Source of the DNA: Ancalomicrobiaceae bacterium S20
GTDB taxonomy: Bacteria; Pseudomonadota; Alphaproteobacteria; Rhizobiales; Ancalomicrobiaceae
Assembly (NCBI GenBank): GCA_040269895.1
Contig: CP158568.1
Location: forward strand, 4,616,001 to 4,680,000
Length of the DNA: 64,000 bases
Direction of reading: 5' to 3'
In this document: positions 56,510-64,000 of the stretch, in pieces
Position numbering within the stretch: the first letter of the stretch is position 1
Layout of the letters: every line of letters begins with the position of its first letter
Made by a program: the position numbers and the translations under genes
Notes under the pieces: model-generated
The model's input: only the letters and a program-made list of their open reading frames with translations
What the model was told of the DNA's origin: nothing
Database searches by the model: none

Positions 56510-57757
56510 ATGGCCGCGCCCGCTCCCGTCTCCCCGCTCGCCCCGAAGTCCTATCCGGATGCGCCTGCGATCCGAGGCGTGCGCTTCGCGACCGCCGAGG
56601 CTGGCATCAAGTACAAGAACCGCACCGACGTGCTGTTCGTGCTGCTCGACGAGGGCACCGAGGTCGCCGGCGTGTTCACCAAGTCGAAGTGCCCTTCGGC
56701 GCCGGTCGACTGGTGCCGCGCCAATCTCGCGCAGGGCACGGCGCGCGCGATCGTGGTCAATTCCGGCAATGCCAATGCCTTCACCGGCATGAAGGGCCGC
56801 AAGACCGTCGAGGTCACCGGCGAGATCGCCGCGCGTGCCGCCGGCTGCCGCGCGGAACAGGTGTTCATCGCCTCGACCGGCGTGATCGGCGAACCGCTCG
56901 ATCCGCAGAAGTTCGAGGGCGTGCTCGCCGAAACCGCGGCGCGCGTCGCGCCCGGCCCCTGGCTCGACGCGGCCAAGGCGATCATGACCACGGATACCTA
57001 TCCGAAGGTCGCCACGCGGACCGTCGATCTCGGCGGCGTCGCCGTCACCATCAACGGCATTGCCAAGGGTGCCGGCATGATCGCGCCGGATATGGCGACC
57101 ATGCTGTCCTTCGTGTTCACCGATGCGCCGATCGCCGCGCCGGTGCTGCAGGCGATGCTGTCGGCCGGCGTGGAGACCAGCTTCAACGCCATCACGGTCG
57201 ACAGCGACACCTCGACGTCCGACACCCTGATGCTCTTTGCCACCGGCCAGGCGGCCGCCGATGGCGCGCCGCGTATCACGGATGCGGCCGACGCCCGGCT
57301 GGCCGGCTTCCGCGACGCCCTGACCTCGCTGCTGACCGAGCTGGCGCAGATGGTGGTCAAGGACGGCGAGGGTGCGCGCAAGTTCGTCGAGATCACCGTC
57401 ACGGGAGCCGAGAGCGACGCCTCCGCCAAGCGCATCGCGCTGTCGATCGCCAACTCGCCGCTGGTCAAGACCGCCGTCGCCGGCGAGGACGCCAACTGGG
57501 GCCGCATCGTCGCGGCGGTCGGCAAGGCCGGTGAACCGGCCGATCGCGACCGGCTGGCGATCTGGTTCGGCGACGTGCGCGTCGCGGTCGAGGGCGCCCG
57601 TGACCCGGACTATTCCGAGGCGGTGACCTCCGACATCATGAAGCGCGAGCACATCCCGGTGCGCGTCGACATCGGCCTCGGCGATGGCCGCTTCACGGTC
57701 TGGACCTGCGATCTCACCAAGGAATACGTGGCGATCAATGGCGACTATCGGAGCTGA
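56510..57757 (+). CDS. argJ: Bifunctional ornithine acetyltransferase / N-acetylglutamate synthase
   Basis: A 415-residue self-processing Ntn-type enzyme of arginine synthesis. It moves acetyl from N-acetylornithine to glutamate and, in bifunctional forms, also uses acetyl-CoA. The autocleavage site is in [13 protein letters not shown] with nucleophile T197; [13 protein letters not shown] and [14 protein letters not shown] are canonical. It ends with DYRS, the usual C-terminus. The next gene starts 20 bases inside its 3' end. The start is the ATG at 56510. Confidence 0.96.
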   Translation: MAAPAPVSPLAPKSYPDAPAIRGVRFATAEAGIKYKNRTDVLFVLLDEGTEVAGVFTKSKCPSAPVDWCRANLAQGTARAIVVNSGNANAFTGMKGRKTVEVTGEIAARAAGCRAEQVFIASTGVIGEPLDPQKFEGVLAETAARVAPGPWLDAAKAIMTTDTYPKVATRTVDLGGVAVTINGIAKGAGMIAPDMATMLSFVFTDAPIAAPVLQAMLSAGVETSFNAITVDSDTSTSDTLMLFATGQAAADGAPRITDAADARLAGFRDALTSLLTELAQMVVKDGEGARKFVEITVTGAESDASAKRIALSIANSPLVKTAVAGEDANWGRIVAAVGKAGEPADRDRLAIWFGDVRVAVEGARDPDYSEAVTSDIMKREHIPVRVDIGLGDGRFTVWTCDLTKEYVAINGDYRS

Positions 57758-58508
57758 GACGGCGGCGCCCTCGGTCCTGACGCTCGAGACCGCGGCGCTG
57801 TCGACCTGGCCGGCGCTGCGCGTGGTCCACGACGGCCACTGGCTCTGGCGCTGGGCGAACGGCTACACCAAACGGGCCAATTCGCTCAATTTCCTCGATC
57901 CGTCCGACGGCGCGGACGCGGCTGCGCGGCTCGACCATGCCGCCGCGCTCAGCCTTCGCAACGACATCGGCTTCGTGGTCCGGTCGAGCCCGCTGACGCC
58001 GCCGGAGGTGCTCGCCGAGCTCGACCGCCGCGGCTTCGAGGTGTTCGAGGAGAGCCTGATGCTGTGGCGCCGGCTCGACGGCGCGGCCGCGGCGGCCGAC
58101 CCGGACGTGACCATCGGGCCGGCCGACGACCCGGCTTGGCTCGAGGCGCAGAGCGTGCTGTCCGGCTACTCGTCGCAGGCCCGGCAGGCGCTCGCGGCCA
58201 TCCTCGGCGTCTATGGGGTGCCGGCCTGGGGCCTGACGCTGGTCGAGGATGGCGTGCCGGCCGCATCGGCGCTGCTGGCGATCGCATCCGGGGTCGCGTG
58301 CCTGACCAATGTGGTCACGGATCCGGCGAAGCGCCGGCGCGGCTTTGCCGCGCGGATGCTCGGGGCAGCGATGGCCAAGGCGGCGCGGGAAGGTGCGTCG
58401 ATCGCGGCTCATGCGGTAATCGCCACCAACGAGCCGGCACGCGCGCTCTATGCCGGCACGGGCTACCGGGAGCTCTACCGCTACCGTTATCACAGGCCGT
58501 CGTGCTGA
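57738..58508 (+). CDS. GNAT-family N-acetyltransferase
   Basis: A 256-residue protein with a degenerate N-terminal half and a C-terminal GNAT domain. Motif A is visible in [30 protein letters not shown] and motif B in [23 protein letters not shown], giving the acetyl-CoA binding loop R-R-G-F-A. The substrate is unknown. It overlaps argJ by 20 bases, so it is translationally coupled; argJ-GNAT-mutT is a conserved order in Hyphomicrobiales. The ATG at 57738 is used. Confidence 0.9.
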   Translation: MATIGAETAAPSVLTLETAALSTWPALRVVHDGHWLWRWANGYTKRANSLNFLDPSDGADAAARLDHAAALSLRNDIGFVVRSSPLTPPEVLAELDRRGFEVFEESLMLWRRLDGAAAAADPDVTIGPADDPAWLEAQSVLSGYSSQARQALAAILGVYGVPAWGLTLVEDGVPAASALLAIASGVACLTNVVTDPAKRRRGFAARMLGAAMAKAAREGASIAAHAVIATNEPARALYAGTGYRELYRYRYHRPSC

Positions 58509-58563
58509 GCGCGGCTGCCATTACCGATCGCCGTGTTCACTCGGCCGTTGGGGGAACGTCTCA

Positions 58564-58962
58564 ATGAAGCTTCTTCTCGTCGTCGCCGTGGCGCTGGTCG
58601 ACGCCGACGGCCGGATTCTGCTCGCGCAGCGGCCGCCGGGTAAGTCCATGGCCGGACTGTGGGAATTCCCCGGCGGCAAGATCGAGCCGGGCGAGCGGCC
58701 GGAGGAGACGCTGATCCGCGAACTCGCCGAGGAGCTCGGCATCACGGTTAAGGCGGATTGTCTCGCACCCCTGACTTTCGCCAGCCATGTTTATGAAGAT
58801 TTTCATCTCCTGATGCCACTTTATGTCTGTCGCCGCTGGACCGGAACGATCCAGGGGCGCGAGGGGCAGGCTCTGAAGTGGGTACGGCCGCGGCAACTTC
58901 GGGACTATCCCATGCCGCCCGCCGACGAGCCGCTCATACCGTTTCTCTTGGACCTGGTCTGA
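58564..58962 (+). CDS. mutT: 8-oxo-dGTP diphosphatase MutT
   Basis: A 132-residue Nudix hydrolase that removes oxidised guanine nucleotides. The Nudix box is complete: GGKIEPGE, then seven residues, then RELAEELGI. The opening VVAVALVDADGRILLAQRP and the later LKWVRPRQLRDYPMPPAD are typical of MutT. It is 55 bases after the GNAT gene, probably in the same transcript. The ATG at 58564 is chosen because upstream codons in frame have no family character. Confidence 0.93.
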   Translation: MKLLLVVAVALVDADGRILLAQRPPGKSMAGLWEFPGGKIEPGERPEETLIRELAEELGITVKADCLAPLTFASHVYEDFHLLMPLYVCRRWTGTIQGREGQALKWVRPRQLRDYPMPPADEPLIPFLLDLV

Positions 58963-58993
58963 GCCGGTCCGTCGATATCGAGTCGGGGGCGAT

Positions 58994-59185
58994 ATGGACC
59001 GTTGGATCACCGGGGCATGGATGGCCCGCTTCGCGCACGACGAGCGCGGCGCAACGGCCATCGAATATGCACTGATCGGCGGTCTCATCGCGCTTGCGAT
59101 CGTCGGAGCCATTTCCGGCACCGGAACGGGCGTCTCGGCACGCTGGAACGATTTTTCAAACACGGTCGTCGGCGTCCTGCGCTGA
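58994..59185 (+). CDS. Flp-family type IVb pilin (orphan)
   Basis: A 63-residue prepilin. The leader MDRWITGAWMARFAHDERG is followed by ATAIEYALIGGLIALAIVGA: cleavage by a CpaA-type peptidase after G19 leaves Glu at mature position 5, as in Flp pilins. A hydrophobic helix and a short polar tail follow. No cpa/tad assembly genes are in the window, so it must depend on a remote system. It begins 31 bases after mutT and may be read from the same transcript. Confidence 0.88.
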   Translation: MDRWITGAWMARFAHDERGATAIEYALIGGLIALAIVGAISGTGTGVSARWNDFSNTVVGVLR

Positions 59186-59260
59186 TCCTCGACACCGCCT
59201 TCGTCGGTGTGGCTTGCCGGACGGGCTACCGTCGGCGGTCCTATTGCCGTCAGCCGTATC

Positions 59261-60157
59261 TCACCCGGTGCCGCCCGGGCCTTCTCCCGCCGACCATTCG
59301 CGCGTGTTGAGCGCGTCGGCGAGACGCGCCGTCGCGGAGCCGGGCTTCAGCGGCTTCTGCTGGCTCTCGTGCGGCGCCCATCCCGAGGCAGAAACGATCT
59401 CGAAGGTCGCGCGCACCCGGCCGTCCGGATCGGCGAAGCGCTCGGCGTAGATGGCGGCGGCGCGCAGGAACACCGCGCGCGGCAAGGGCCGTCGCGAGCG
59501 CTCGGTCAGGATCGAGGTCGCGCCCATCGCGCGCAGGTCGCGGATCAGCGCGAACATCGAATCGTAGCGGACGGTGAACCGGTCCGTGTCGGTCACCGGC
59601 AGGGCAAAGCCGGCGCGCTGGAGCAGGCCGCCGAGGTCGCGCACATCGACGAAGGGTGACACGCGCGGGCTGGCGCCGCCCGTCGCCTCGACTTCGGCCG
59701 CGAGCAGGGCCTCGCGCAATTCCGTCAGCGTCGCGCCGCCGGGCAGCGCCGCGAGCAACAGGCCGTCGGGCCGGAGCGCGCGGCGGATCTGGACGAGCGC
59801 TCCGGGCAGATCGTTGACCTCGTGCAGCGATAGCAGCGAGACGACCAGATCGACCGAGCCCGGCGCCAGCGCCAAGGCCTCCTCGTCGACCGTGACGTCA
59901 CCGGGGGTGTTCGGATCGGTCGGGGCGACAAGAACGCGTGTCGCACGATCCGCCGACGCGATCACCGGGGCAGCGGCGCCGGCGTGCCGGCCGAGGTCGA
60001 CCGCGACGTCGAAGCGACGCGTCAGGGTCGCGAGCCGATCGGCGAGGTCTTCGGCGGCGCGGGCGAGCAGGAAGTCGGCGCCGGGCACGGCGAGGCGGCG
60101 GGCGCGGGCCCGGCGTCGGGCGCCGAGGGCGGGATCGAAGATCTGCGGCGACGACAT
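59261..60157 (-). CDS. SAM-dependent methyltransferase (NDUFAF5/BioC-like)
   Basis: A 298-residue class I methyltransferase. The start MSSPQIFDPALGARRRARA, the nucleotide-site DVAVDLGRHAGAAAPVI and SVDLVVSLLSLHEVNDLPGALVQIRRALRPDGLLLAALPGG are typical of the alphaproteobacterial relatives of the complex I assembly factor NDUFAF5. The glycine-rich SAM loop is LGRHAG, less canonical than usual. It is divergent from comF by 144 bases, a conserved pair in Hyphomicrobiales. The ATG at 60157 is the best start. Confidence 0.85.
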   Translation of the reverse strand: MSSPQIFDPALGARRRARARRLAVPGADFLLARAAEDLADRLATLTRRFDVAVDLGRHAGAAAPVIASADRATRVLVAPTDPNTPGDVTVDEEALALAPGSVDLVVSLLSLHEVNDLPGALVQIRRALRPDGLLLAALPGGATLTELREALLAAEVEATGGASPRVSPFVDVRDLGGLLQRAGFALPVTDTDRFTVRYDSMFALIRDLRAMGATSILTERSRRPLPRAVFLRAAAIYAERFADPDGRVRATFEIVSASGWAPHESQQKPLKPGSATARLADALNTREWSAGEGPGGTG

Positions 60158-60301
60158 GATGCTCTCCCGATGGCCGATGCGGACCGCGGACCACGCGTGG
60201 CGGTCCCGATAGCCGGGTGGGGCCATCCCGTCAAAGCCCCCGGTCGAGGCTCATATGGGGACGAACTCGCGGATGCGGTGGTGCCGCGGTATGATCCGGC
60301 C

Positions 60302-61093
60302 ATGGACGAGGAGACGCGGACGCCGCCATCGCTGAAGGCGCGGTTCGTCGCGGCCGGCCGGCGGGTCGGCCGGGCGGCGATTGATCTCGTTCTGCCGCCG
60401 GTCTGCGCGGGGTGTCACCAGCCGGTGGCCGATCCCGGCGCCTTCTGCGGCGCGTGCTGGGGCCGGCTCAGGCTGATCGAGCGGCCCTATTGCGAGCGCC
60501 TCGGCATCCCGTTCGGCTACGACCTCGGTCCGGGCGCCCTGTCGGCGGAGGCGATCGCCGATCCGCCGCCGTTCGACCGCGCGCGGGCGGCGGTGGTCTA
60601 CGACGACGTCGCGCGCGAGGTCGTCCAGTCGCTCAAGTATCGCGATCGGACCGAACTGGCCGGCCTGGTCGGCCGGATGACGGCGCGGGCGGCGCGGGAA
60701 CTGCTCGTCGATGCGGACGTCCTCGTTCCCGTGCCGTTGCATCCGCGCCGGCTCTGGATGCGGCGGTTCAATCAGGCGGCGCTGATCGCCGGTGTGATCG
60801 GGCGGGAGAGCGGTGTGCCGGTGTCGCTCGAGGCCCTGCAGCGCATTCGCGCCACGCGCGCCCAGGTCGGGCTCAGCGGACGCGAACGGGCGGACAATGT
60901 CCGCGGCGCCTTTCGCGTTCCGCCCGCCGCCAAGCCGGAGATCGCCGGCCGCAAGATCGTGCTGGTCGACGACGTGCTGACCACCGGCGCGACGATCGAG
61001 GCCGCGACGCGGGCCCTGAAGCGCGCCGGAGCGGCACGGATCGATGTCGCTACCTTCGCGCGGGTTGCCCCGCGCGAGGCTCTGCATATATGA
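60302..61093 (+). CDS. ComF-family phosphoribosyltransferase-like protein
   Basis: A 263-residue protein with an N-terminal four-cysteine zinc ribbon (C35, C38, C49, C52 in PPVCAGCHQ and FCGACWG) and a C-terminal phosphoribosyltransferase domain. The PRPP-binding motif VLVDDVLTTGATIEAATRAL is intact. ComF proteins take part in DNA uptake or replication-linked functions; the exact role in this lineage is unclear. The ATG at 60302 is used. An in-frame extension of the downstream glutaredoxin could overlap its stop. Confidence 0.9.
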   Translation: MDEETRTPPSLKARFVAAGRRVGRAAIDLVLPPVCAGCHQPVADPGAFCGACWGRLRLIERPYCERLGIPFGYDLGPGALSAEAIADPPPFDRARAAVVYDDVAREVVQSLKYRDRTELAGLVGRMTARAARELLVDADVLVPVPLHPRRLWMRRFNQAALIAGVIGRESGVPVSLEALQRIRATRAQVGLSGRERADNVRGAFRVPPAAKPEIAGRKIVLVDDVLTTGATIEAATRALKRAGAARIDVATFARVAPREALHI

Positions 61094-61152
61094 AGCGGTC
61101 CGCATCGCCCGATCGCGCGGGGGCCCCCGCCGCGATCCGTCCGGAGATCACC

Positions 61153-61407
61153 ATGACCAAGCCTGTCGTCATCTACACCCGCCAGCTCTGCGGCTATTGC
61201 GCCGCGGCAAAGGCCCTGCTCGATCGCAAGGGCGTCGCCTACGAGGAGAAGGATGCGACCGGCGCGCCCGAGATCCGGCAGGAGATGATCGCCCGGTCGG
61301 GACGCGCCACCTTCCCGCAGATCTTCATCGGCGAGACCCATGTCGGCGGTTGCGACGACATTCATGCGCTGGAAGAGGCCGGTAAACTCGACGCCATGCT
61401 TTCCTGA
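61153..61407 (+). CDS. grxC: Glutaredoxin 3
   Basis: An 84-residue dithiol glutaredoxin with the active site CGYC (C13, C16) and the glutathione-binding TFPQIFIGETHVGGCDD segment. It reduces disulphides with glutathione. GGAG lies eight bases before the ATG at 61153. A longer form from an ATG at 61090, overlapping the comF stop as ATGA, would add 21 residues and cannot be excluded. The usual Grx3 length favours the shorter form. Confidence 0.94.
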   Translation: MTKPVVIYTRQLCGYCAAAKALLDRKGVAYEEKDATGAPEIRQEMIARSGRATFPQIFIGETHVGGCDDIHALEEAGKLDAMLS

Positions 61408-61524
61408 AAGGCCGGATCGGACTAAACTGTCCAGTACCGTGCATACAGGCGGGGCGCGTGTCGCTCGCCGTTGCAGACGGCGACGACGCCATTGAGAATC
61501 GAACGCCCACAATTGTACGACGAC

Positions 61525-62388
61525 ATGACCGTGTTTCGCGCAGCGCTGGTGCAGATGACCGCGACGCGTTCTCCGGCGGAGAACGCGGAGGCCGCGGGTG
61601 AACTCGTGCGCCGCGCCGCGGGCGACGGAGCCGTCTATGTGCAGACGCCCGAGAACACCAACATCATCGAACACGAGCCGGAACGCCTGTTCGCCGCGTT
61701 GACCGACGAGGCGTCGGATCCGACGCTCGCCCATCTCCGGGCCGTCGCGCGCGATCTGGGCATCTGGCTGCACATCGGCTCGCTCGCCATCAAGGTGGCC
61801 GAGGCCAAGGCCGCCAACCGCGCCTTCGTCATCGCGCCGGACGGCTCGATCGCGGCGCGCTACGACAAGATCCACCTGTTCGACGTCGAACTGGCCGGCG
61901 GCGAGAGCTACCGCGAGAGTGCGCGCATCCGGCCGGGTGCGCAGGCCGTCGCGGTCGATCTGCCCTGGGGCCGGCTCGGCCTGTCCATCTGTTACGACGT
62001 GCGCTTCCCGCAGCTCTATCGCACCCTCGCGCAGGAGGGCGGCGCCGAGATCCTCGCCGTGCCGGCCGCGTTCACGCGCCAGACCGGCGAGGCGCATTGG
62101 CAGACGCTGCTGCGCACCCGGGCGATCGAGAACGGCGCCTTCGTGCTCGCCGCCGCGCAGGGCGGCACGCATGAGACCGGCCGCCAGACCTATGGCCACA
62201 GCATCATCATCGATCCCTGGGGCCGTGTTCTGGCCGAGGCCGGGACCGAGCCCGGCGTGATCGCGGCCGACATCGATCTTTCCGAGGTCGCCAAGGTGCG
62301 CGGCCGGATTCCCGCCCTGACCCACGACCGACCGTTCACCCTCGACGTCGCCGCTGCCCGCGCCGACGTCAGGAAGGCAGCATCATGA
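61525..62388 (+). CDS. Carbon-nitrogen hydrolase family protein (Nit-like amidase)
   Basis: A 287-residue nitrilase-superfamily amidase. The catalytic triad is E43 (QTPENTNI), K115 (YDKIHLFD) and C156 (SICYDVRFP). Overall it resembles Nit1/Nit2, which remove deaminated glutathione or alpha-keto amides, so a metabolite-repair role is likely. The ATG at 61525 starts at the conserved FRAALVQMT strand; upstream TTG codons are in frame. Its stop overlaps the DUF1178 start as ATGA, so the two are coupled. Confidence 0.9.
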   Translation: MTVFRAALVQMTATRSPAENAEAAGELVRRAAGDGAVYVQTPENTNIIEHEPERLFAALTDEASDPTLAHLRAVARDLGIWLHIGSLAIKVAEAKAANRAFVIAPDGSIAARYDKIHLFDVELAGGESYRESARIRPGAQAVAVDLPWGRLGLSICYDVRFPQLYRTLAQEGGAEILAVPAAFTRQTGEAHWQTLLRTRAIENGAFVLAAAQGGTHETGRQTYGHSIIIDPWGRVLAEAGTEPGVIAADIDLSEVAKVRGRIPALTHDRPFTLDVAAARADVRKAAS

Positions 62389-62873
62389 TCCACTACACCC
62401 TCACTTGCGACAGCGAACACACCTTCGAAGGCTGGTTCCGCTCCTCCGCCGACTTCGATCTCCAGGCCAAGCAGGGCCATGTGAGCTGTCCTCTGTGCGG
62501 GTCGACCGCGGTCACCCGCGGCCTGATGGCGCCGAACGTGCAGTCCGGCCGCGCCCGCGACGAACGCCAGGAAGCGGCGCGCGTGCCCGCGCCGGTGCCG
62601 GCCGAGGCGCCCGAAGGGCCGCGCCAGATGATGATGGTGCCGGACCCGACCCAGCGCGCCATGCTCGAGGCGCTGCGCGAGCTGCGCCAGAAGATCACCG
62701 AGAACGCCACCTATGTCGGCGACAAGTTCGCCGACGAGGCGCGCCGCATGCACCACGGCGAGACCGAGGCGCGCGGCATCTACGGCGAGGCGACGCCCGA
62801 GGAGGCGGCCTCGCTCGCCGAGGAAGGCATCGTGTTCCAGCCGCTGCCGATCCTGCCCGAGGATCGCAACTGA
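62385..62873 (+). CDS. DUF1178 protein
   Basis: A 162-residue protein of the DUF1178 family, function unknown. The N-terminus MIHYTLTCDSEHTFEGWFRS and CPLCGS form a small zinc-ribbon-like set of cysteines. A linker is followed by a conserved helical C-terminal half (RELRQKITENATYVGDKFADEARRMHHGETEARGIYGEAT). Adjacency to a Nit-like amidase, with ATGA coupling, is conserved in Alphaproteobacteria and suggests a shared process. Confidence 0.9.
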   Translation: MIHYTLTCDSEHTFEGWFRSSADFDLQAKQGHVSCPLCGSTAVTRGLMAPNVQSGRARDERQEAARVPAPVPAEAPEGPRQMMMVPDPTQRAMLEALRELRQKITENATYVGDKFADEARRMHHGETEARGIYGEATPEEAASLAEEGIVFQPLPILPEDRN

Positions 62874-63012
62874 GTCGTTCGGCGCCGACCGGTCGAGCCT
62901 GGGAACGGCGAACATTCGATCCGGCCGCAGCGCCGGCCGAGGGGCGCCCGGATGCTATTGGGGGCCGTCGAAGAGCACGGCCGAGGCGATCTGAACCGGG
63001 GATCTGACGCGC

Positions 63013-64000
63013 ATGGCGGCCGACCCGCTGCAGCGATTGGCGGACGACTGCAAGGCCGAGGCGCTGCGCCTCGGCTTTTCCGTTTGTCGGATCGCGCGCG
63101 CCGATGCGATCCCGCAAGCGCGGGCGCGGCTCGATGCGTTTCTCGCCGAGGGCCGCCATGGCACCATGGGCTGGATGGCCGAGACGGTCGAACGGCGCGG
63201 CAGCCCGCGCGGGCTCTGGCCGGAGGTTCGGTCGGTCATCGTGCTCGGGCTCGACTACGGGCCGGACGAGGATCCGCTCGGCGTGCTCGCCGAGCGCGAG
63301 GCCGGCGGCATCTCGGTCTATGCGCGCAACCGCGACTACCACGACATCATCAAGGGCCGGCTCAAGGAACTCGGGGCGAAGCTCGTCGCCCGCGCCGGCC
63401 GGCTCGGGCTTACCGGTGACGTCAAGGTGTTCGTCGACACCGCGCCGGTGATGGAGAAGCCGCTCGCCGCCGCCGCCGGGCTCGGCTGGCAGGGCAAGCA
63501 CACCAATCTCGTGTCGCGCGGCTTCGGTTCGTGGCTGTTCCTGGCCGAGATCTTCACGACCTTCGATCTGCCGCCGGATCCGGCCGAGACCGACCATTGC
63601 GGCTCCTGCCGCCGCTGTCTCGACGCCTGCCCGACCGGCGCCTTCGTGGGGCCGTACCGGCTCGATGCGCGGCGCTGCATCTCATATCTGACCATCGAAC
63701 ATGCCGGGCCGATCCCGCCGGATCTCCGGCCGGCGATGGGTAACCGCATCTATGGCTGCGACGACTGCCTCGCAGTCTGCCCCTGGAACAAGTATGCCGG
63801 CATCGCGCGGGAGGCGAAGCTCAAGGCGCGCGACGATCTGCGTCGTCCGCGGCTCGGCGATCTCGCCCGGCTCGACGATGCCGGCTTCCGGGCGCTGTTC
63901 GCCGGCTCGCCGATCAAGCGGATCGGTCGCGATCGCTTCGTCCGCAATGTGCTGATCGCGATCGGCAATTCCGGATCGCCCGCGCTTGCCGACGATGCGG
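63013..64000 (+). CDS. queG: Epoxyqueuosine reductase QueG (partial, 3' end outside window)
   Basis: The frame is open from the ATG at 63013 to the right edge, 329 codons without a stop. It matches QueG, the B12- and Fe-S-dependent enzyme that reduces epoxyqueuosine to queuosine in tRNA. Landmarks are [46 protein letters not shown], and two [4Fe-4S] sets, [12 protein letters not shown] and [10 protein letters not shown]. The last visible residues ([20 protein letters not shown]) begin the C-terminal HEAT-like region, so about 40-60 residues are missing. Dependence on cobalamin fits the cobST genes. Confidence 0.95.
   Translation, partial: MAADPLQRLADDCKAEALRLGFSVCRIARADAIPQARARLDAFLAEGRHGTMGWMAETVERRGSPRGLWPEVRSVIVLGLDYGPDEDPLGVLAEREAGGISVYARNRDYHDIIKGRLKELGAKLVARAGRLGLTGDVKVFVDTAPVMEKPLAAAAGLGWQGKHTNLVSRGFGSWLFLAEIFTTFDLPPDPAETDHCGSCRRCLDACPTGAFVGPYRLDARRCISYLTIEHAGPIPPDLRPAMGNRIYGCDDCLAVCPWNKYAGIAREAKLKARDDLRRPRLGDLARLDDAGFRALFAGSPIKRIGRDRFVRNVLIAIGNSGSPALADDA

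Overview
The window is about 64 kb of high-GC (roughly two thirds G+C) chromosome. It most likely comes from an alphaproteobacterium of the order Hyphomicrobiales (Rhizobiales). Gene content and order point there: crotonyl-CoA carboxylase/reductase with ethylmalonyl-CoA mutase, cobT-cobS-DnaJ-bolA, secA with a parvulin isomerase and argJ-GNAT-mutT, comF-grxC-nitrilase-DUF1178, a CarD factor and a sigma-32 factor. No rRNA, CRISPR array, transposase or prophage gene was seen, so this is mostly stable core chromosome with a few accessory insertions. Genus cannot be fixed from the sequence alone.

Layout. 1-5.3 kb: a partial exported DUF2380-like gene, ccr, a small membrane protein, ecm and a MerR-type regulator, i.e. 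part of the ethylmalonyl-CoA pathway of C2/C1 assimilation. 5.9-8.2 kb: a chemoreceptor and an exported protein of unknown function. 8.4-16 kb: a complete-looking myo-inositol catabolic operon (iolG, iolC fused to a DUF2090 domain, iolD, iolE, iolB) behind an RpiR-type regulator, with ATGGAA/TTCCAT half-sites in front of both units. 16-22.7 kb: a phosphatase, tRNA-Arg(CCT), a nuclease-fold protein, an M48 lipoprotein protease, a sigma-32 factor, carD, fdxA and an S4-domain protein. 22.7-26 kb: a Suv3/Mgps2-like helicase whose C-terminal frame is broken. 26-27.4 kb: a gene-free stretch with a dense cluster of GANTC sites (the CcrM methylation motif). 27.4-36.7 kb: two DUF3108 paralogues around rpmB and a queuosine-precursor transporter, a phytase-esterase-like protein, cobT, cobS, a J-domain protein and bolA. 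36.8-41.4 kb: cysQ, cysD, cysNC and a DNA glycosylase that also shows a frameshift. 41.5-49.5 kb: an outer-membrane barrel, aroB/aroK, xerD, an AT-rich DUF6602 nuclease-like gene, accA and an L,D-transpeptidase. 49.7-64 kb: secA, a parvulin, an HTH-citrate synthase divergent from a DUF2332 gene, argJ, GNAT, mutT, an orphan Flp pilin, a methyltransferase divergent from comF, grxC, a C-N hydrolase, DUF1178 and the 5' part of queG.

How the genes work together. Ccr and Ecm supply consecutive-stage enzymes of acetyl-CoA assimilation. The iol operon carries myo-inositol through dehydrogenation, hydrolysis, isomerisation and phosphorylation; the dehydratase IolE is present, but no iolA or transporter lies in the window. 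CobS and CobT are the AAA+ and MIDAS subunits of aerobic cobaltochelatase, so this bacterium can insert cobalt for the B12 that Ecm needs. CysD/CysNC make APS and PAPS, and CysQ recycles PAP. Five items deserve a second look: the GANTC island, the AT-rich nuclease-like cargo gene between xerD and accA, a two-hairpin dispersed repeat present twice, the apparent single-base losses in G/C homopolymers that break two genes, and the HTH-citrate synthase/DUF2332 divergent pair.
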